Source: Candidatus Nitrosopumilus sp.
Lineage (GTDB): Archaea > Thermoproteota > Nitrososphaeria > Nitrososphaerales > Nitrosopumilaceae
Direction of reading: 5' to 3'
Assembly: GCA_029263475.1 (NCBI GenBank)
Contig: JAJCXK010000040.1
Coordinates: forward strand, 1 to 42,040
Length of the DNA: 42,040 nucleotides
Part shown: positions 7,217-15,543 of the stretch, piece after piece
Position numbering within the stretch: position 1 is the stretch's first letter
Layout of the letters: each line of letters begins with the position of its first letter
Program-made: the position numbers and the translations under genes
The notes under the pieces: model-generated
The model's input: only the letters and a program-made list of their open reading frames with translations
Databases searched by the model: none
Told to the model about the DNA's origin: nothing

Positions 7217-7868
7217 CCAATGCCTTGGAAAATTCAGAAATAATTTTATTCCAACTTTTTGCTTTGATGATTCCACTTGCAACTAAGATCCCCTCGGATC
7301 CTAATTCAGATGCCTTGGATACATCCTCCCCAGATACAATACCCGCACCGCAAAGTAATTTTGTCTTATTCTTTGAGTCATTAACTATACTTGCTGCTTT
7401 TGCAATTAGTTCAGGTTTTTCTGTAGAAACTGCTTTTCCAGATCCGATTAACTCAGGAGGTTCAATTGCAATGTAGTCAGGATTTAGCTTGAGATATTTT
7501 TTGACTTCCGATATATCTTTGACGCACAAAATCGAGATCATCTTTAGATCACTTAATTTTAAAACTAGTTTTTCAATTTCTTTGCTTGAGATCCTATGTT
7601 CGCTGTGATTGATCAGTGATCCTTTGACTTTGGATTTTTTCAGCAATTCAGGAATTACAAATCCTGTAGTACTACCAACTTTAGAGTCATCTACATGTTG
7701 GGCCAAAATTGGGATGGAGCTGTTTGAAACCAAACCGATCAGATGCTGTGGCGGTGAAATTGCAATTTTTATGTTGTATTTTTTAGAAACTTTCTCAGCT
7801 ATTTTTACAAACTTGATTATTTTATCTCCAGAAATTTCTTCATAATTCTTGCAGTTAATTACAAACAT
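7212..7868 (-). CDS. tpiA: triosephosphate isomerase
   Basis: Interconverts dihydroxyacetone phosphate and glyceraldehyde 3-phosphate. At 218 residues it is the short archaeal form, about 30 residues smaller than bacterial and eukaryotic TIM. Catalytic residues visible: Asn5 and Lys7 in INCKNY, His88 in NHSEHR, and Glu136 in AIEPPELIGSG, with the phosphate-binding CGAGI and GILVASG motifs near the end. It is placed between a SemiSWEET-like gene and ppdK on the minus strand, consistent with a gluconeogenic grouping. The ATG start at 7868 leaves an 81-bp gap to the preceding gene. Confidence 0.97.
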   Translation of the reverse strand: MFVINCKNYEEISGDKIIKFVKIAEKVSKKYNIKIAISPPQHLIGLVSNSSIPILAQHVDDSKVGSTTGFVIPELLKKSKVKGSLINHSEHRISSKEIEKLVLKLSDLKMISILCVKDISEVKKYLKLNPDYIAIEPPELIGSGKAVSTEKPELIAKAASIVNDSKNKTKLLCGAGIVSGEDVSKASELGSEGILVASGIIKAKSWNKIISEFSKALV

Positions 7869-7949
7869 GCTTCCGTCTAAAAATCACCATTTTATAACCT
7901 ATTGTAAAACATCTCAAATTTTTAATTTTTCATCTAAGGCCGGATTGTT

Positions 7950-8234
7950 TTATTTCACCTTTAATTTTACATCATATCTTCTCTTCATGCCCAATACGAT
8001 CATCATCAGAATAATTCCAGCGATGTTTGTGCCTATGATATACACGTCAGAAACTATTATTCCGTAAATTAACCAGAGAGATGCCCCTGCAGAGATAAAG
8101 ATCATGAGAAATTTTGAGACATCTTTTAGACTTTTTGTCTTGTATCCTTTGTAGATTTGTTCCACCCAGCCTGAAAGAATTAAGATTCCCGCAGACACTC
8201 CCAGTAAAGTGAGTAGCGTTCCGTCAATTTCCAT
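7950..8234 (-). CDS. SemiSWEET/MtN3-like small membrane protein
   Basis: 94 residues with three predicted membrane helices (about 8-24, 40-58 and 64-82), the size and layout of bacterial SemiSWEET half-transporters, which dimerise and pass sugars across the membrane. The first helix ends with WVEQIYKGYKTKSLKDVS, clearly the family's PQ-loop region followed by the KTKS segment, but the signature Pro-Gln is Glu-Gln here. The gene begins 8 bp after the PolB stop on the same strand and precedes tpiA, so it probably shares the polB transcript. Sugar transport is inferred from the family; in an autotroph the physiological solute is unclear. Confidence 0.75.
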   Translation of the reverse strand: MEIDGTLLTLLGVSAGILILSGWVEQIYKGYKTKSLKDVSKFLMIFISAGASLWLIYGIIVSDVYIIGTNIAGIILMMIVLGMKRRYDVKLKVK

Positions 8235-8242
8235 GTCCTATT

Positions 8243-10798
8243 CTAGCTCCAAAAGAATTCGTCTAATCCTGTTTGCTTCGGTTTTCCCAGCATCGTATCA
8301 AAATCCAAATCCATTGATGATGTAATCTGTTCCAGTGTAGATTCTAGGAATTCCATGTATTTCTTAGAATCAATCTCTTCTTTCTTTGCAAGTTCAACAG
8401 GTTTCACACCTGGCTTATTCAGGATCTTGATAAATGAGATTTTATCCCCTTTCTTTATCTCCCTGATGGACTCTAGTTGTTTTGCCGCTCTGATGTGCTG
8501 AGGAATTGTTTTTACGTATTCTGATGGCGCCTTGCTAAGCATTACGTTAAATGTTAAATCTTCCAATGGGATTTCTTTTGCTTCTACTTTTTTGCCACAT
8601 ATGGCAATCTTTTCCGAAATTTGCTGCTTTGCCTTTACAAAGTCATCCATTGTTTGTACGTTGGATAGAATTTCAACGAGTTGATAAAATAATTTTTTGA
8701 TGAATGCGGGAGTATGTGATTTTTTTCCAGTAAGACCCTTGACATCGACTTTGCCCGACTTTGTCACTCCCAGATAGTTTTTCTTTCTATTGCTCAACAC
8801 GCAGTATCTGTATGTCTTGTCGATTTCCAAATCTACGCCGTGATCCTTTTTGGCTTGCTCGACGACAAGTTGAATTTGTTCTTGTGTTGGGTTTTTAAGG
8901 AATAGTGAATCAGTGTCACCGTATAATACTTCGATTCCTATGGCTTCACATTTCTTGATCGTCTCTAAAATCGTATACCTGCCTATTGCAGTAGTTGCTT
9001 CTGCCACAGGTAAAAAATACAATGGAAATATTTCAGCACCCATCACACCATAGCTTGCATTCAAAATCACCTTGAGTGCCTGACTGACTACTGTGTATTG
9101 CTGCCTCTGATCATCAGTCAGAGTTTCTTTTTTTGACAGACTCTTGTAGTAGTTGACCCTCAGGTCTCGCAATGAGCCTATGATCAATGATGTCAGGCCA
9201 TTTTTCTTGGAACATGCCCAATGGTTAGTCTGCGGAATGATTTCTTTTTTGCATTCATCATGAACACATCTAACCGTCTCATAAGACAAGTTTCTTACCT
9301 TGATTATGCTGGGATACAGGCTTGCAAAATCCATTACCACCACATCAAAGTGAATTCCTTCTTTTGGCTCAACAACCAAGCCTCCCCGATATTTTTTATC
9401 TTTGATCACAGCATCAGACATTACTCCCTCTGACCTTCTCTGAAGCTCTTCTCGTTTTGGAATTATACAATTTCGTCGTCTGTGCTCATAGTACAGCAAA
9501 CTCCTAATCCATTGAGATACCCCCAGTCTTGCAATGTCATCCATTGGCATTCTTCCAATTCTCGCAATTATGACAAGAATGTCAACCAACAGATCCTTGT
9601 TGAAGCTTGTAAGCTCATACGTTAGCAGGGCATCATTGTAACAATAATTAGCAGTTTGATAAAGAGACAATTCGTCAAATTTTAATCCATAGTCAATCTT
9701 TTCTTTTCCCAGCAATGCTTTGGACACACTGTTTAGGGAAAAATCGGTATATTTTTGACTGAACACATAGATTTGAAACGAGCGATTGGATAGTATCTTG
9801 TATAAGTCAAGATGAACCCCCTCTTTCAAGGTTGCAGAATCCCTCATCATGTAAAACGGATTTTCGGAATTTTTTATTCCCAATCTTTCTGCCCTGTTGT
9901 ATAGGTATGGCAAGTCAAATTCATCCCCGTTGTATGTCAAAACAAACGGAAAGGTCTTGATTATTTCAAACGCATCTGCTATCATTTGTTTTTCTTCGGT
10001 TAGTTCGTAGAACTTGATTTTGATGTTTGGTTCTAATTCATTTGTTCCTTCTTTAGTCCCGTCTGTTTTGAGAACGAAAATCTGATCAAATCCATCCGAG
10101 CCCTTTAGTCCGATTGCCGTAACTTTTTTTTCTGCAAGTTTTGGGTCTGGAATTCTTCCAACTACTGCTTCAACCTCAATGTCTACGCTGAGCCTCTTTA
10201 ATCTTGGAATTGGCTGGTTTAGTAAATCTGCCCATTGTGTAATGAACGTTTTAAATTCTTCTGCATCCACCATGCTATCGCTATCCACCTTATCCCACAG
10301 TAGACTTTTCAATGCAAGTTTAACCTCTCCTGAAATTTCTAAATCATGTGAAATTATTTTCCCATCTTTTACTTTGTAATACTTTCCAACGATTAATTCT
10401 CGATCATAAAGATATGTTTCATAATATTTAATGTCAGACTCCCAGGTCTCGATTTGATTTCTAATGCTTTCTCCAAAATTTCCACCTATTGCTAAAGGAT
10501 TGTCAGCAACTATCTTTGACAAAAATACTTCCTTGTCTTTTATCAAGTCATACTTCTTGACGGACTCAATTTTCAACACGTCGTCTCTTTCTTGAAGAAA
10601 ATCCAATTCTTCGGGAGATAATCTTGAAAAACAATACGGTCTGTGACCCGTTTCATCACGCCATAAAATCAGTTTTTTAGACTCTGGCTCATAAAATTTT
10701 AGAACAGCTGATTTTGAAATACTGTCATACGCAGCTGATACAAGCATTGCGGGAGGCATTGATTCAATTTTTTTACTATCTGCCGTATTTGCTTGCAT
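8243..10798 (-). CDS. polB: family B DNA polymerase (PolB) with PIP box
   Basis: Replicative or repair polymerase of 851 residues with proofreading. Exonuclease motifs: Asp206-x-Glu208 (VDIE), Asn290/Asp292/Asp295 in TYNGDEFD, and YxxxD at 385-389. Polymerase motifs: DFASLYPS from Asp490, LNASYG around 579-584, and YGDTDS with Asp628 and Asp630. An insertion at about 511-529 has three cysteines and a histidine that could bind zinc. The last residues form a PCNA-interaction box, Gln842-x-x-Leu-x-x-Phe-Phe (QTGLDEFF). It starts 4 bp after the deaminase stop, so the two are almost certainly co-transcribed. ATG start at 10798 fits the family. Confidence 0.97.
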   Translation of the reverse strand: MQANTADSKKIESMPPAMLVSAAYDSISKSAVLKFYEPESKKLILWRDETGHRPYCFSRLSPEELDFLQERDDVLKIESVKKYDLIKDKEVFLSKIVADNPLAIGGNFGESIRNQIETWESDIKYYETYLYDRELIVGKYYKVKDGKIISHDLEISGEVKLALKSLLWDKVDSDSMVDAEEFKTFITQWADLLNQPIPRLKRLSVDIEVEAVVGRIPDPKLAEKKVTAIGLKGSDGFDQIFVLKTDGTKEGTNELEPNIKIKFYELTEEKQMIADAFEIIKTFPFVLTYNGDEFDLPYLYNRAERLGIKNSENPFYMMRDSATLKEGVHLDLYKILSNRSFQIYVFSQKYTDFSLNSVSKALLGKEKIDYGLKFDELSLYQTANYCYNDALLTYELTSFNKDLLVDILVIIARIGRMPMDDIARLGVSQWIRSLLYYEHRRRNCIIPKREELQRRSEGVMSDAVIKDKKYRGGLVVEPKEGIHFDVVVMDFASLYPSIIKVRNLSYETVRCVHDECKKEIIPQTNHWACSKKNGLTSLIIGSLRDLRVNYYKSLSKKETLTDDQRQQYTVVSQALKVILNASYGVMGAEIFPLYFLPVAEATTAIGRYTILETIKKCEAIGIEVLYGDTDSLFLKNPTQEQIQLVVEQAKKDHGVDLEIDKTYRYCVLSNRKKNYLGVTKSGKVDVKGLTGKKSHTPAFIKKLFYQLVEILSNVQTMDDFVKAKQQISEKIAICGKKVEAKEIPLEDLTFNVMLSKAPSEYVKTIPQHIRAAKQLESIREIKKGDKISFIKILNKPGVKPVELAKKEEIDSKKYMEFLESTLEQITSSMDLDFDTMLGKPKQTGLDEFFWS

Positions 10799-10802
10799 TT
10801 TC

Positions 10803-11330
10803 TCACACAGAATTTTCGTATTTTGTAACTAGTTCTTTTGCCCACCTCTCAATCTTACTTTTATCAAGATGAACGACTTCCACCCCAGCTTCCTTTAGCA
10901 GATCATAGTCTGTTTCCGGATATGCATCAAGGCAAACAAACTTTTTGATTCCAATCGTAATTGCCATTTTAGTACATTCCAGGCATGGAACAAATGTCGT
11001 GTATAGGACTGCCCCCTTAATCCCTGCTTCAATTCCCAAAATTGCACAATGCATGATTGCATTAGCCTCTGCATGATTGCACAAGCACCTGTCAAGAGAT
11101 GCTCCGGATTCGATCTTTCCTTCCATTCTGAGCTGACATCTCTTGCATCCACCCTCAAAGCAATTTTTGATTCCTGGAGGAGTTCCATTGTATCCTGTTG
11201 CCAGCTGTCTGTTGTTTCGTACAATGACTGCACCTACTTGTCGAGTTAAGCAGTTTGAACGTAGTTTGGCAAGTTCCGCTTGAAGCATAAAATATTCATT
11301 CCAATCTGGCCTGTCAAACGAAACTTTCAC
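10803..11330 (-). CDS. dCMP deaminase family protein
   Basis: Zinc-dependent deaminase, 175 residues, most like ComEB/dCMP deaminases that make dUMP for thymidylate synthesis. Catalytic signature His86-Ala-Glu88 and Pro115-Cys116-x-x-Cys119 is complete. Extra cysteines before it (57, 62, 65, 82 and 84) match the second, structural zinc site typical of dCMP deaminases and absent from cytidine deaminases. It is the first gene of a minus-strand unit with polB 4 bp downstream. The 264 bp upstream (11331-11594) contain only a weak 7-bp inverted repeat. Cytosine specificity is inferred from similarity of layout. Confidence 0.9.
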   Translation of the reverse strand: MKVSFDRPDWNEYFMLQAELAKLRSNCLTRQVGAVIVRNNRQLATGYNGTPPGIKNCFEGGCKRCQLRMEGKIESGASLDRCLCNHAEANAIMHCAILGIEAGIKGAVLYTTFVPCLECTKMAITIGIKKFVCLDAYPETDYDLLKEAGVEVVHLDKSKIERWAKELVTKYENSV

Positions 11331-11594
11331 ACGAGTACTGCTTGACGGCTCAATATATGGATCACCATAATTGAAATATTTGTGCGATCAACAAAGATAT
11401 CAAGTAGATACATGAATGACATTATTCATACAATAGTGAATAAGACACAGCATTTTTCATACAATAACAGCAGAAACATCCAGTATCGAAAAACAATTTT
11501 TAAAAGAATTTAGATTTTATTTGTAATCATTAGTAAACTATGTTTAGTCAATTTGACAAATTTCAATAGCAATATACCATCCTAAGTTAACACT

Positions 11595-11978
11595 CTAGGG
11601 TTTAATGTCTGGAAGCGTGGTAAATGCCAAATTTACCTGTTCAATAATGTATTGAGTATCAACATCTCGTTCTGCAGATATTAAAACAAGATATTCTTTA
11701 GTCGGAATACTAATCATGGTCACATTAGTTCTCCTTGAAACGATATAATCTATACCTCCCAATCCATCATCAAAATCTTTTCTCATCATATATTCAAGCA
11801 TCAGTTGAACATACATCCTATGATTTTCCTTATCTGGAAGAAACGAGACAACCCCTTCTTTAAAACTGCCTGCGATCTTGTTGCCCATATTATTCAGTAT
11901 TCCAACAAATCTAATCTTTGGAAGATCCAAAATTTTCTGACATGCATGTTCTAAATTTTTAATTTCAGTTACAGACAT
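11595..11978 (-). CDS. uncharacterised alpha/beta protein (paralogue of 24006-24395)
   Basis: 127 residues from ATG 11978; the frame could also start at GTG 11981. I believe this is a thaumarchaeal family of unknown function (possibly DUF6659), but cannot confirm the number. The signature is KIRFVGILNNMGNKIAGSFK at residues 21-40, then an acidic stretch, a helix with MMRKDFDDGLG, and closing strands ending near YLVLISAERDVD. The predicted strand-helix order resembles small roadblock/profilin-like sensor folds, which is only a guess. The second copy in this window shares the same blocks. A TATA-like element (12002-12010) lies about 28 bp upstream, indicating an independent transcript rather than an operon with the HEPN gene. 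Confidence 0.75.
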   Translation of the reverse strand: MSVTEIKNLEHACQKILDLPKIRFVGILNNMGNKIAGSFKEGVVSFLPDKENHRMYVQLMLEYMMRKDFDDGLGGIDYIVSRRTNVTMISIPTKEYLVLISAERDVDTQYIIEQVNLAFTTLPDIKP

Positions 11979-12067
11979 CACATAGTTTTAGTTGGTAACA
12001 AGATAAGTTTTTCTTTAATCTTGACAAATTTGAATTGTATTTTATGATTACATAAAGAAATCATGCC

Positions 12068-12598
12068 CTAGTCTTTTGAACTTAGTACATTGAATTCAAT
12101 GACCGCGATTAAATTACAAATAATGAAATCTAATTTTTGAAACATATCCCAGTTATCGTATTGCTTTTGCATTTGTTCTGGAGTGGGACGATATGGACGA
12201 TTATGTCGAATATCACCCATACTGAAATCTTGTTTTATTTCCTCAATTTTTTCTTTCACTTTGGTATTCAATGATGGATCATGAAAAGTATGTGTGCAAA
12301 TATTTCTAATTTTATTAACTTTCATAGCATTCTTTGCACATATTGAAGTTAGAATTCCTCGAGCAGACAATATACGAATAATAGTTCCTTGAGGTATGTC
12401 TCTAGCCTCTTCAGTTTTAAGCAGATATTCCATAGAATCCTCCACGCACGATTGAAAGTAATTCAATTGTATGAACAGTTCTGATTTTTGGTCGGTGGTT
12501 CTTTGTAATTCTCCCTGATATCCCAAGTATCGCTCATGGACTTTATTTCTAAAAACTTCTCTATCAAATTGTACTACTTCATCAAGCCTTTCTTTCAT
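12068..12598 (-). CDS. HEPN-domain candidate (possible RNase)
   Basis: 176 residues, predicted mostly helical. Residues 95-106 contain RNICTH (Arg98, Asn99, His103), the R-N-x3-H form of the Rx4-6H active site of HEPN ribonucleases, found in toxin-antitoxin, CRISPR and abortive-infection systems. The motif follows a long helix, as in HepT/DUF86-like members. No MNT nucleotidyltransferase or other classical HEPN partner adjoins it. A 50-residue acidic protein gene lies 94 bp upstream and an unrelated conserved protein 86 bp downstream, both on the same strand. A TATA-like AATAAAC (12620-12627) 26 bp before the ATG suggests its own leaderless mRNA. Domain call moderate; RNase or toxin activity is inference. 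Confidence 0.6.
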   Translation of the reverse strand: MKERLDEVVQFDREVFRNKVHERYLGYQGELQRTTDQKSELFIQLNYFQSCVEDSMEYLLKTEEARDIPQGTIIRILSARGILTSICAKNAMKVNKIRNICTHTFHDPSLNTKVKEKIEEIKQDFSMGDIRHNRPYRPTPEQMQKQYDNWDMFQKLDFIICNLIAVIEFNVLSSKD

Positions 12599-12692
12599 AG
12601 AGAACTGAAGAATAGTACATGTTTATTCTTTATGTGGTTCGCTAGTCTCGCAGAATTTTATTGAGAGAATAAGCATTCAAAAGATCTTAAAG

Positions 12693-12845
12693 TTATTTTT
12701 TACTAGTATTCTCAGATATTTTTTTCAATTCAGAAAGAATCAAAACCAATATTTCCTTTTCACTTAACTTCAAAAGTTCAACCGTTTCTTCTTCTGTAAA
12801 TTTAATATCTTCATTTATTTTTTCATATGTAGTAAGATCAGCCAT
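12693..12845 (-). CDS. 50-residue acidic small protein
   Basis: Micro-protein with a predicted helical hairpin: residues 5-27 are acidic, and residues 28-44 form an amphipathic Leu/Ile-rich helix followed by a basic tail. TTTTAATC at 12868-12875 is centred 26 bp before the ATG, supporting expression. It lies 94 bp upstream of the HEPN candidate on the same strand, so it might be a partner or antitoxin, but nothing in the sequence proves this. Family not recognised. Confidence 0.55.
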   Translation of the reverse strand: MADLTTYEKINEDIKFTEEETVELLKLSEKEILVLILSELKKISENTSKK

Positions 12846-13001
12846 ATCAAGATAGGAAATCCATGTTGATTAAAACTTTGATACATCCTCATGACTGCTG
12901 CAACAACTAGATGTACATTTTCTATCTTTATCACTTGTAAACAAAATAAAAATATTCCAGAATCTGATTACTTAAATTACAAATAACCAATACGATAGAT
13001 A

Positions 13002-13106
13002 GTGGATTTAGAAGGTTTACCTAACGCAGTAAAGGTGGGATTACTTGGTGCAATCGGAGTCATGGTTGTAATTGGCGCATATGCAATAATTAGTTGGTTT
13101 TTCTAG
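13002..13106 (+). CDS. 34-residue single-pass membrane protein
   Basis: GTG-initiated micro-protein with a short polar N-terminus (about 10 residues) and one long hydrophobic helix (about residues 11-33) running to the C-terminus. CTTAAATTAC (12970-12979) is centred about 27 bp before the GTG, the leaderless-promoter distance, which supports the unusual start. Function unknown. It is divergent from the 50-residue protein gene. Confidence 0.5.
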   Translation: MDLEGLPNAVKVGLLGAIGVMVVIGAYAIISWFF

Positions 13107-13182
13107 AAATTCAGAACATATTTATGAAATAAATGTGAGATTTCACGAGGATTCAGACAACATATCAAAAGATCTTTGTACT

Positions 13183-13387
13183 TTAGGTCATACCTAACAA
13201 TTAAAATTTGAATTGAAGAGTTGTTGAAAAATACGGATTTTCTTTATTAGTAAAATGCGTAGGTAGCAAACCGGTTTGACAAAACTTACATCTCAATACT
13301 GATCAGAATTTCCTGAACATAAAAAATCAGGAATCTGAATCGGGCACACGAAACCCATCTACAAAATATGTTATGTCAACTCTTCAA
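13183..13387. ncRNA. nested inverted repeats; candidate structured RNA or miniature element in gap 13107-13521
   Basis: The 415-bp gap before the Hef gene has no credible coding frame but a dense set of inverted repeats: TTAGGT-cat-ACCTAA (13183-13197); an outer perfect 11-bp pair TTGAAGAGTTG (13213-13223) with CAACTCTTCAA (13377-13387); inside it, TACGGATTTT/AAAATGCGTA (13232-13261, 9 of 10 paired), the perfect palindrome CAAACCGGTTTG (13267-13278), and a bulged hairpin of about 14 pairs (13301-13341). On the plus strand a TATA-like ATATTTATG lies at 13118-13126 and a T-rich tract at about 13416-13432, so a transcript of roughly 280 bases is possible. A miniature inverted-repeat element is the main alternative; no target-site duplication is obvious. 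Strand unresolved. Confidence 0.4.
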
Positions 13388-13521
13388 AGATTTAGCAAGA
13401 CGACAGGCATGGTAAATCTTCTATTTCTTTTTTGTAGAAAAAATGGATTTAGTGTATAGTAACAGCTCAACAATTCTATACGAAAGCATAAAATCAATAA
13501 ATTTTGATTTTTGTGTATCAA

Positions 13522-15030
13522 ATGACTGAATTTGTCGAAAAAAAACACGTTCAAAAAAACTCTATTGAGAAAAGAGACTATCAGGTAAATCTCGCAGAGC
13601 AGGCAATCAAAGAAAACTGCATCGTTGTATTACCCACAGGTTTAGGAAAAACTGCGGTAGCATTACATGTGATTGCAGAATATCTCTCAAAGGGAACAGG
13701 AGGAGTCCTGTTTTTGGCCCCTACAAGAGTCTTAGTGAATCAGCATTATGAATTTCTGAAAAACAATCTCACGATAGAGGATATTTCCCTAATTACAGGC
13801 GAGAATACAATTCAACACAGAGCCCAGCTTTGGGCCAGTAGCATAATTTGCGCTACGCCAGAAATTGCAAGAAATGATCTGAACAGGGAACTTGTATCTT
13901 CAAAACAGTTCAACCTTGTAATTTTTGATGAGGTTCATAGAACTGTAGGAGATTATGCATATTCCGGCATTGCGCAACGTCTAGAGGATTCATCTGCTAG
14001 GGTTATTGGGATGACGGCCACATTGCCAAGCGAAAAGGAAAAGGCCACTGAAATTTTGACAAAGCTTAGGATTACCAGCGTTGCAGAACGAACAGAAGAC
14101 AGCCCAGATGTAAAACCATACACGCAAAAAACTGATACAGAGTGGATAAACGTTGAGCTTCCACCAGAGCTAAAAACAATTCAATCTTTGATTAAATTGG
14201 CATTGGATGAAAGGTACAATACACTAAGAAAAAACGGCATTCGCCTGACAGAACAACAATCCCTTTCGGCCCTTCTAAGAAACAGGCCGTTTGTATTGTC
14301 CCAAAACAGACGCTCAGCAAAACCTCTGTTCACGGCAATCCGAATTCATTATGCACTAAACATTCTCGAAGCACATGGAATCACGCCATTTCTAAAATTC
14401 TGTGCTCGCGCACAAGCGAAAAAGGGCATAGGGGTAAAAGATCTGTTTGAGCTTGATCCCAATTTTACAAGGGCCATTCATTTGGCAAAAGAGGCACAAT
14501 CACACGGAATCGAACACTCAAAGATTCCAAAGCTAAAAGAAATCATAGAATCGGTTTCAGGAAAGGTATTGATCTTTACAAGCTATAGGGATTCAGTCGA
14601 CCTGATTTTCAATCAACTCACCAAGCTGGGAATTTCCGCAGGTATTCTGATTGGCAAAGCTGGTGTGACAGGATTGAAACAAAAGAAACAGATTGAAACA
14701 GTCCAGAACTTTAGAGACGGACTTTTCAGAGTTTTGGTAGCCACTCGCGTTGGAGAAGAGGGATTGGATATTGCAGAGGTAAACCAGGTCATTTTCTATG
14801 ACAACGTTCCAAGCTCTGTAAGGTTTATCCAAAGGAGGGGAAGGACAGGCAGAAAAGACACAGGAAAGCTAGTTGTGCTGATTGCAAAAAATACCATTGA
14901 TGAGACATACTATTGGATAGGGCGACGAAAGATGACTGCTGCAAAATCCATGGGAAGTCAAATGACACAAATTCTAGAAAAGAATCAGGGGATTGAATCT
15001 AAAAAGACTGGACTAGACGCATTTCTCTAG
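13522..15030 (+). CDS. hef: Hef-type DEAH-box helicase (no nuclease domain)
   Basis: Superfamily 2 helicase of the Hef/FANCM/MPH1 group, which processes stalled forks and branched DNA. 502 residues from ATG 13522; a TTG six codons upstream is possible. Seen: Walker A LPTGLGKT, the DEVH box in IFDEVHRTVGDYA, motif III GMTATLP, an internal helical insertion (about 210-330) typical of Hef, and motif VI QRRGRTGRKD. Euryarchaeal Hef carries a C-terminal XPF nuclease domain; here the protein stops after the helicase. The C-terminal residues KKTGLDAFL resemble the PIP box of PolB in this window (QTGLDEFF), suggesting contact with PCNA. Its stop overlaps that of the convergent gene. Confidence 0.92.
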   Translation: MTEFVEKKHVQKNSIEKRDYQVNLAEQAIKENCIVVLPTGLGKTAVALHVIAEYLSKGTGGVLFLAPTRVLVNQHYEFLKNNLTIEDISLITGENTIQHRAQLWASSIICATPEIARNDLNRELVSSKQFNLVIFDEVHRTVGDYAYSGIAQRLEDSSARVIGMTATLPSEKEKATEILTKLRITSVAERTEDSPDVKPYTQKTDTEWINVELPPELKTIQSLIKLALDERYNTLRKNGIRLTEQQSLSALLRNRPFVLSQNRRSAKPLFTAIRIHYALNILEAHGITPFLKFCARAQAKKGIGVKDLFELDPNFTRAIHLAKEAQSHGIEHSKIPKLKEIIESVSGKVLIFTSYRDSVDLIFNQLTKLGISAGILIGKAGVTGLKQKKQIETVQNFRDGLFRVLVATRVGEEGLDIAEVNQVIFYDNVPSSVRFIQRRGRTGRKDTGKLVVLIAKNTIDETYYWIGRRKMTAAKSMGSQMTQILEKNQGIESKKTGLDAFL

Positions 15031-15299
15031 TTTTCATACCGTTTTGCAATGCTGTCAAAAATTCTTTGCTTTCTTTGAATTACCTTATTTTTCATTCCAG
15101 ATTCCAAATGATGTATGCTGCTCTTCTTTGCAATCAGTAAATTCTCCAATCTCAAGTCAAATTGATTTTGAAGGAAATCATCCACCCCTGAAAATCCCCC
15201 TTCGATTTCCAAGTTCTCAAACGCTTCGATTGCAAGGTTATTGATGGATTTTTCTAAATATGACAAAATTTCATCTATCATCTTCTCAGACAGTACCAT
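15027..15299 (-). CDS. hypothetical protein, 90 aa
   Basis: Small, mainly helical protein; residues 5-40 form an amphipathic helix region, and the C-terminus is strongly basic (KNKVIQRKQRIFDSIAKRY). I do not recognise the family. I chose ATG 15299; the frame continues upstream to 15392, but those 31 residues are aromatic-rich and look like untranslated leader. The stop codon overlaps the Hef stop within the palindrome CTAG, tail to tail. Confidence 0.6.
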   Translation of the reverse strand: MVLSEKMIDEILSYLEKSINNLAIEAFENLEIEGGFSGVDDFLQNQFDLRLENLLIAKKSSIHHLESGMKNKVIQRKQRIFDSIAKRYEN

Positions 15300-15543
15300 G
15301 ATTGACTGGATTTCATGAATGAAAAAAATGTTATGTATGAAATATTTGTTGTATAGTGGATATTCAGTTAATGTTATCCCACCCCAATGCATGAAAGAAG
15401 ATCTTGACCAGCGTTACAACTTTGAAGCATGAGAAACAGATGTAAGATTAGCAAGACGTGAAAACCAATTTAGAGTGTTTAGAAATATTCACCCCACCAA
15501 CAGATATAATTTTCAAAGTGAAGAGGTAAAATTTTGAGAACAG

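Noticed and set aside
11422..11443. TTATTCA-N8-TGAATAA inverted repeat and a repeated TTCATACAATA upstream of the deaminase
   Set aside because: Short, A/T-rich and at no meaningful distance from a promoter; probably chance in this base composition.
13260..13365. Short minus-strand frames with CKFCQTG, like a zinc-knuckle
   Set aside because: They overlap the inverted-repeat region, are broken by stops and lack a second metal-binding pair.
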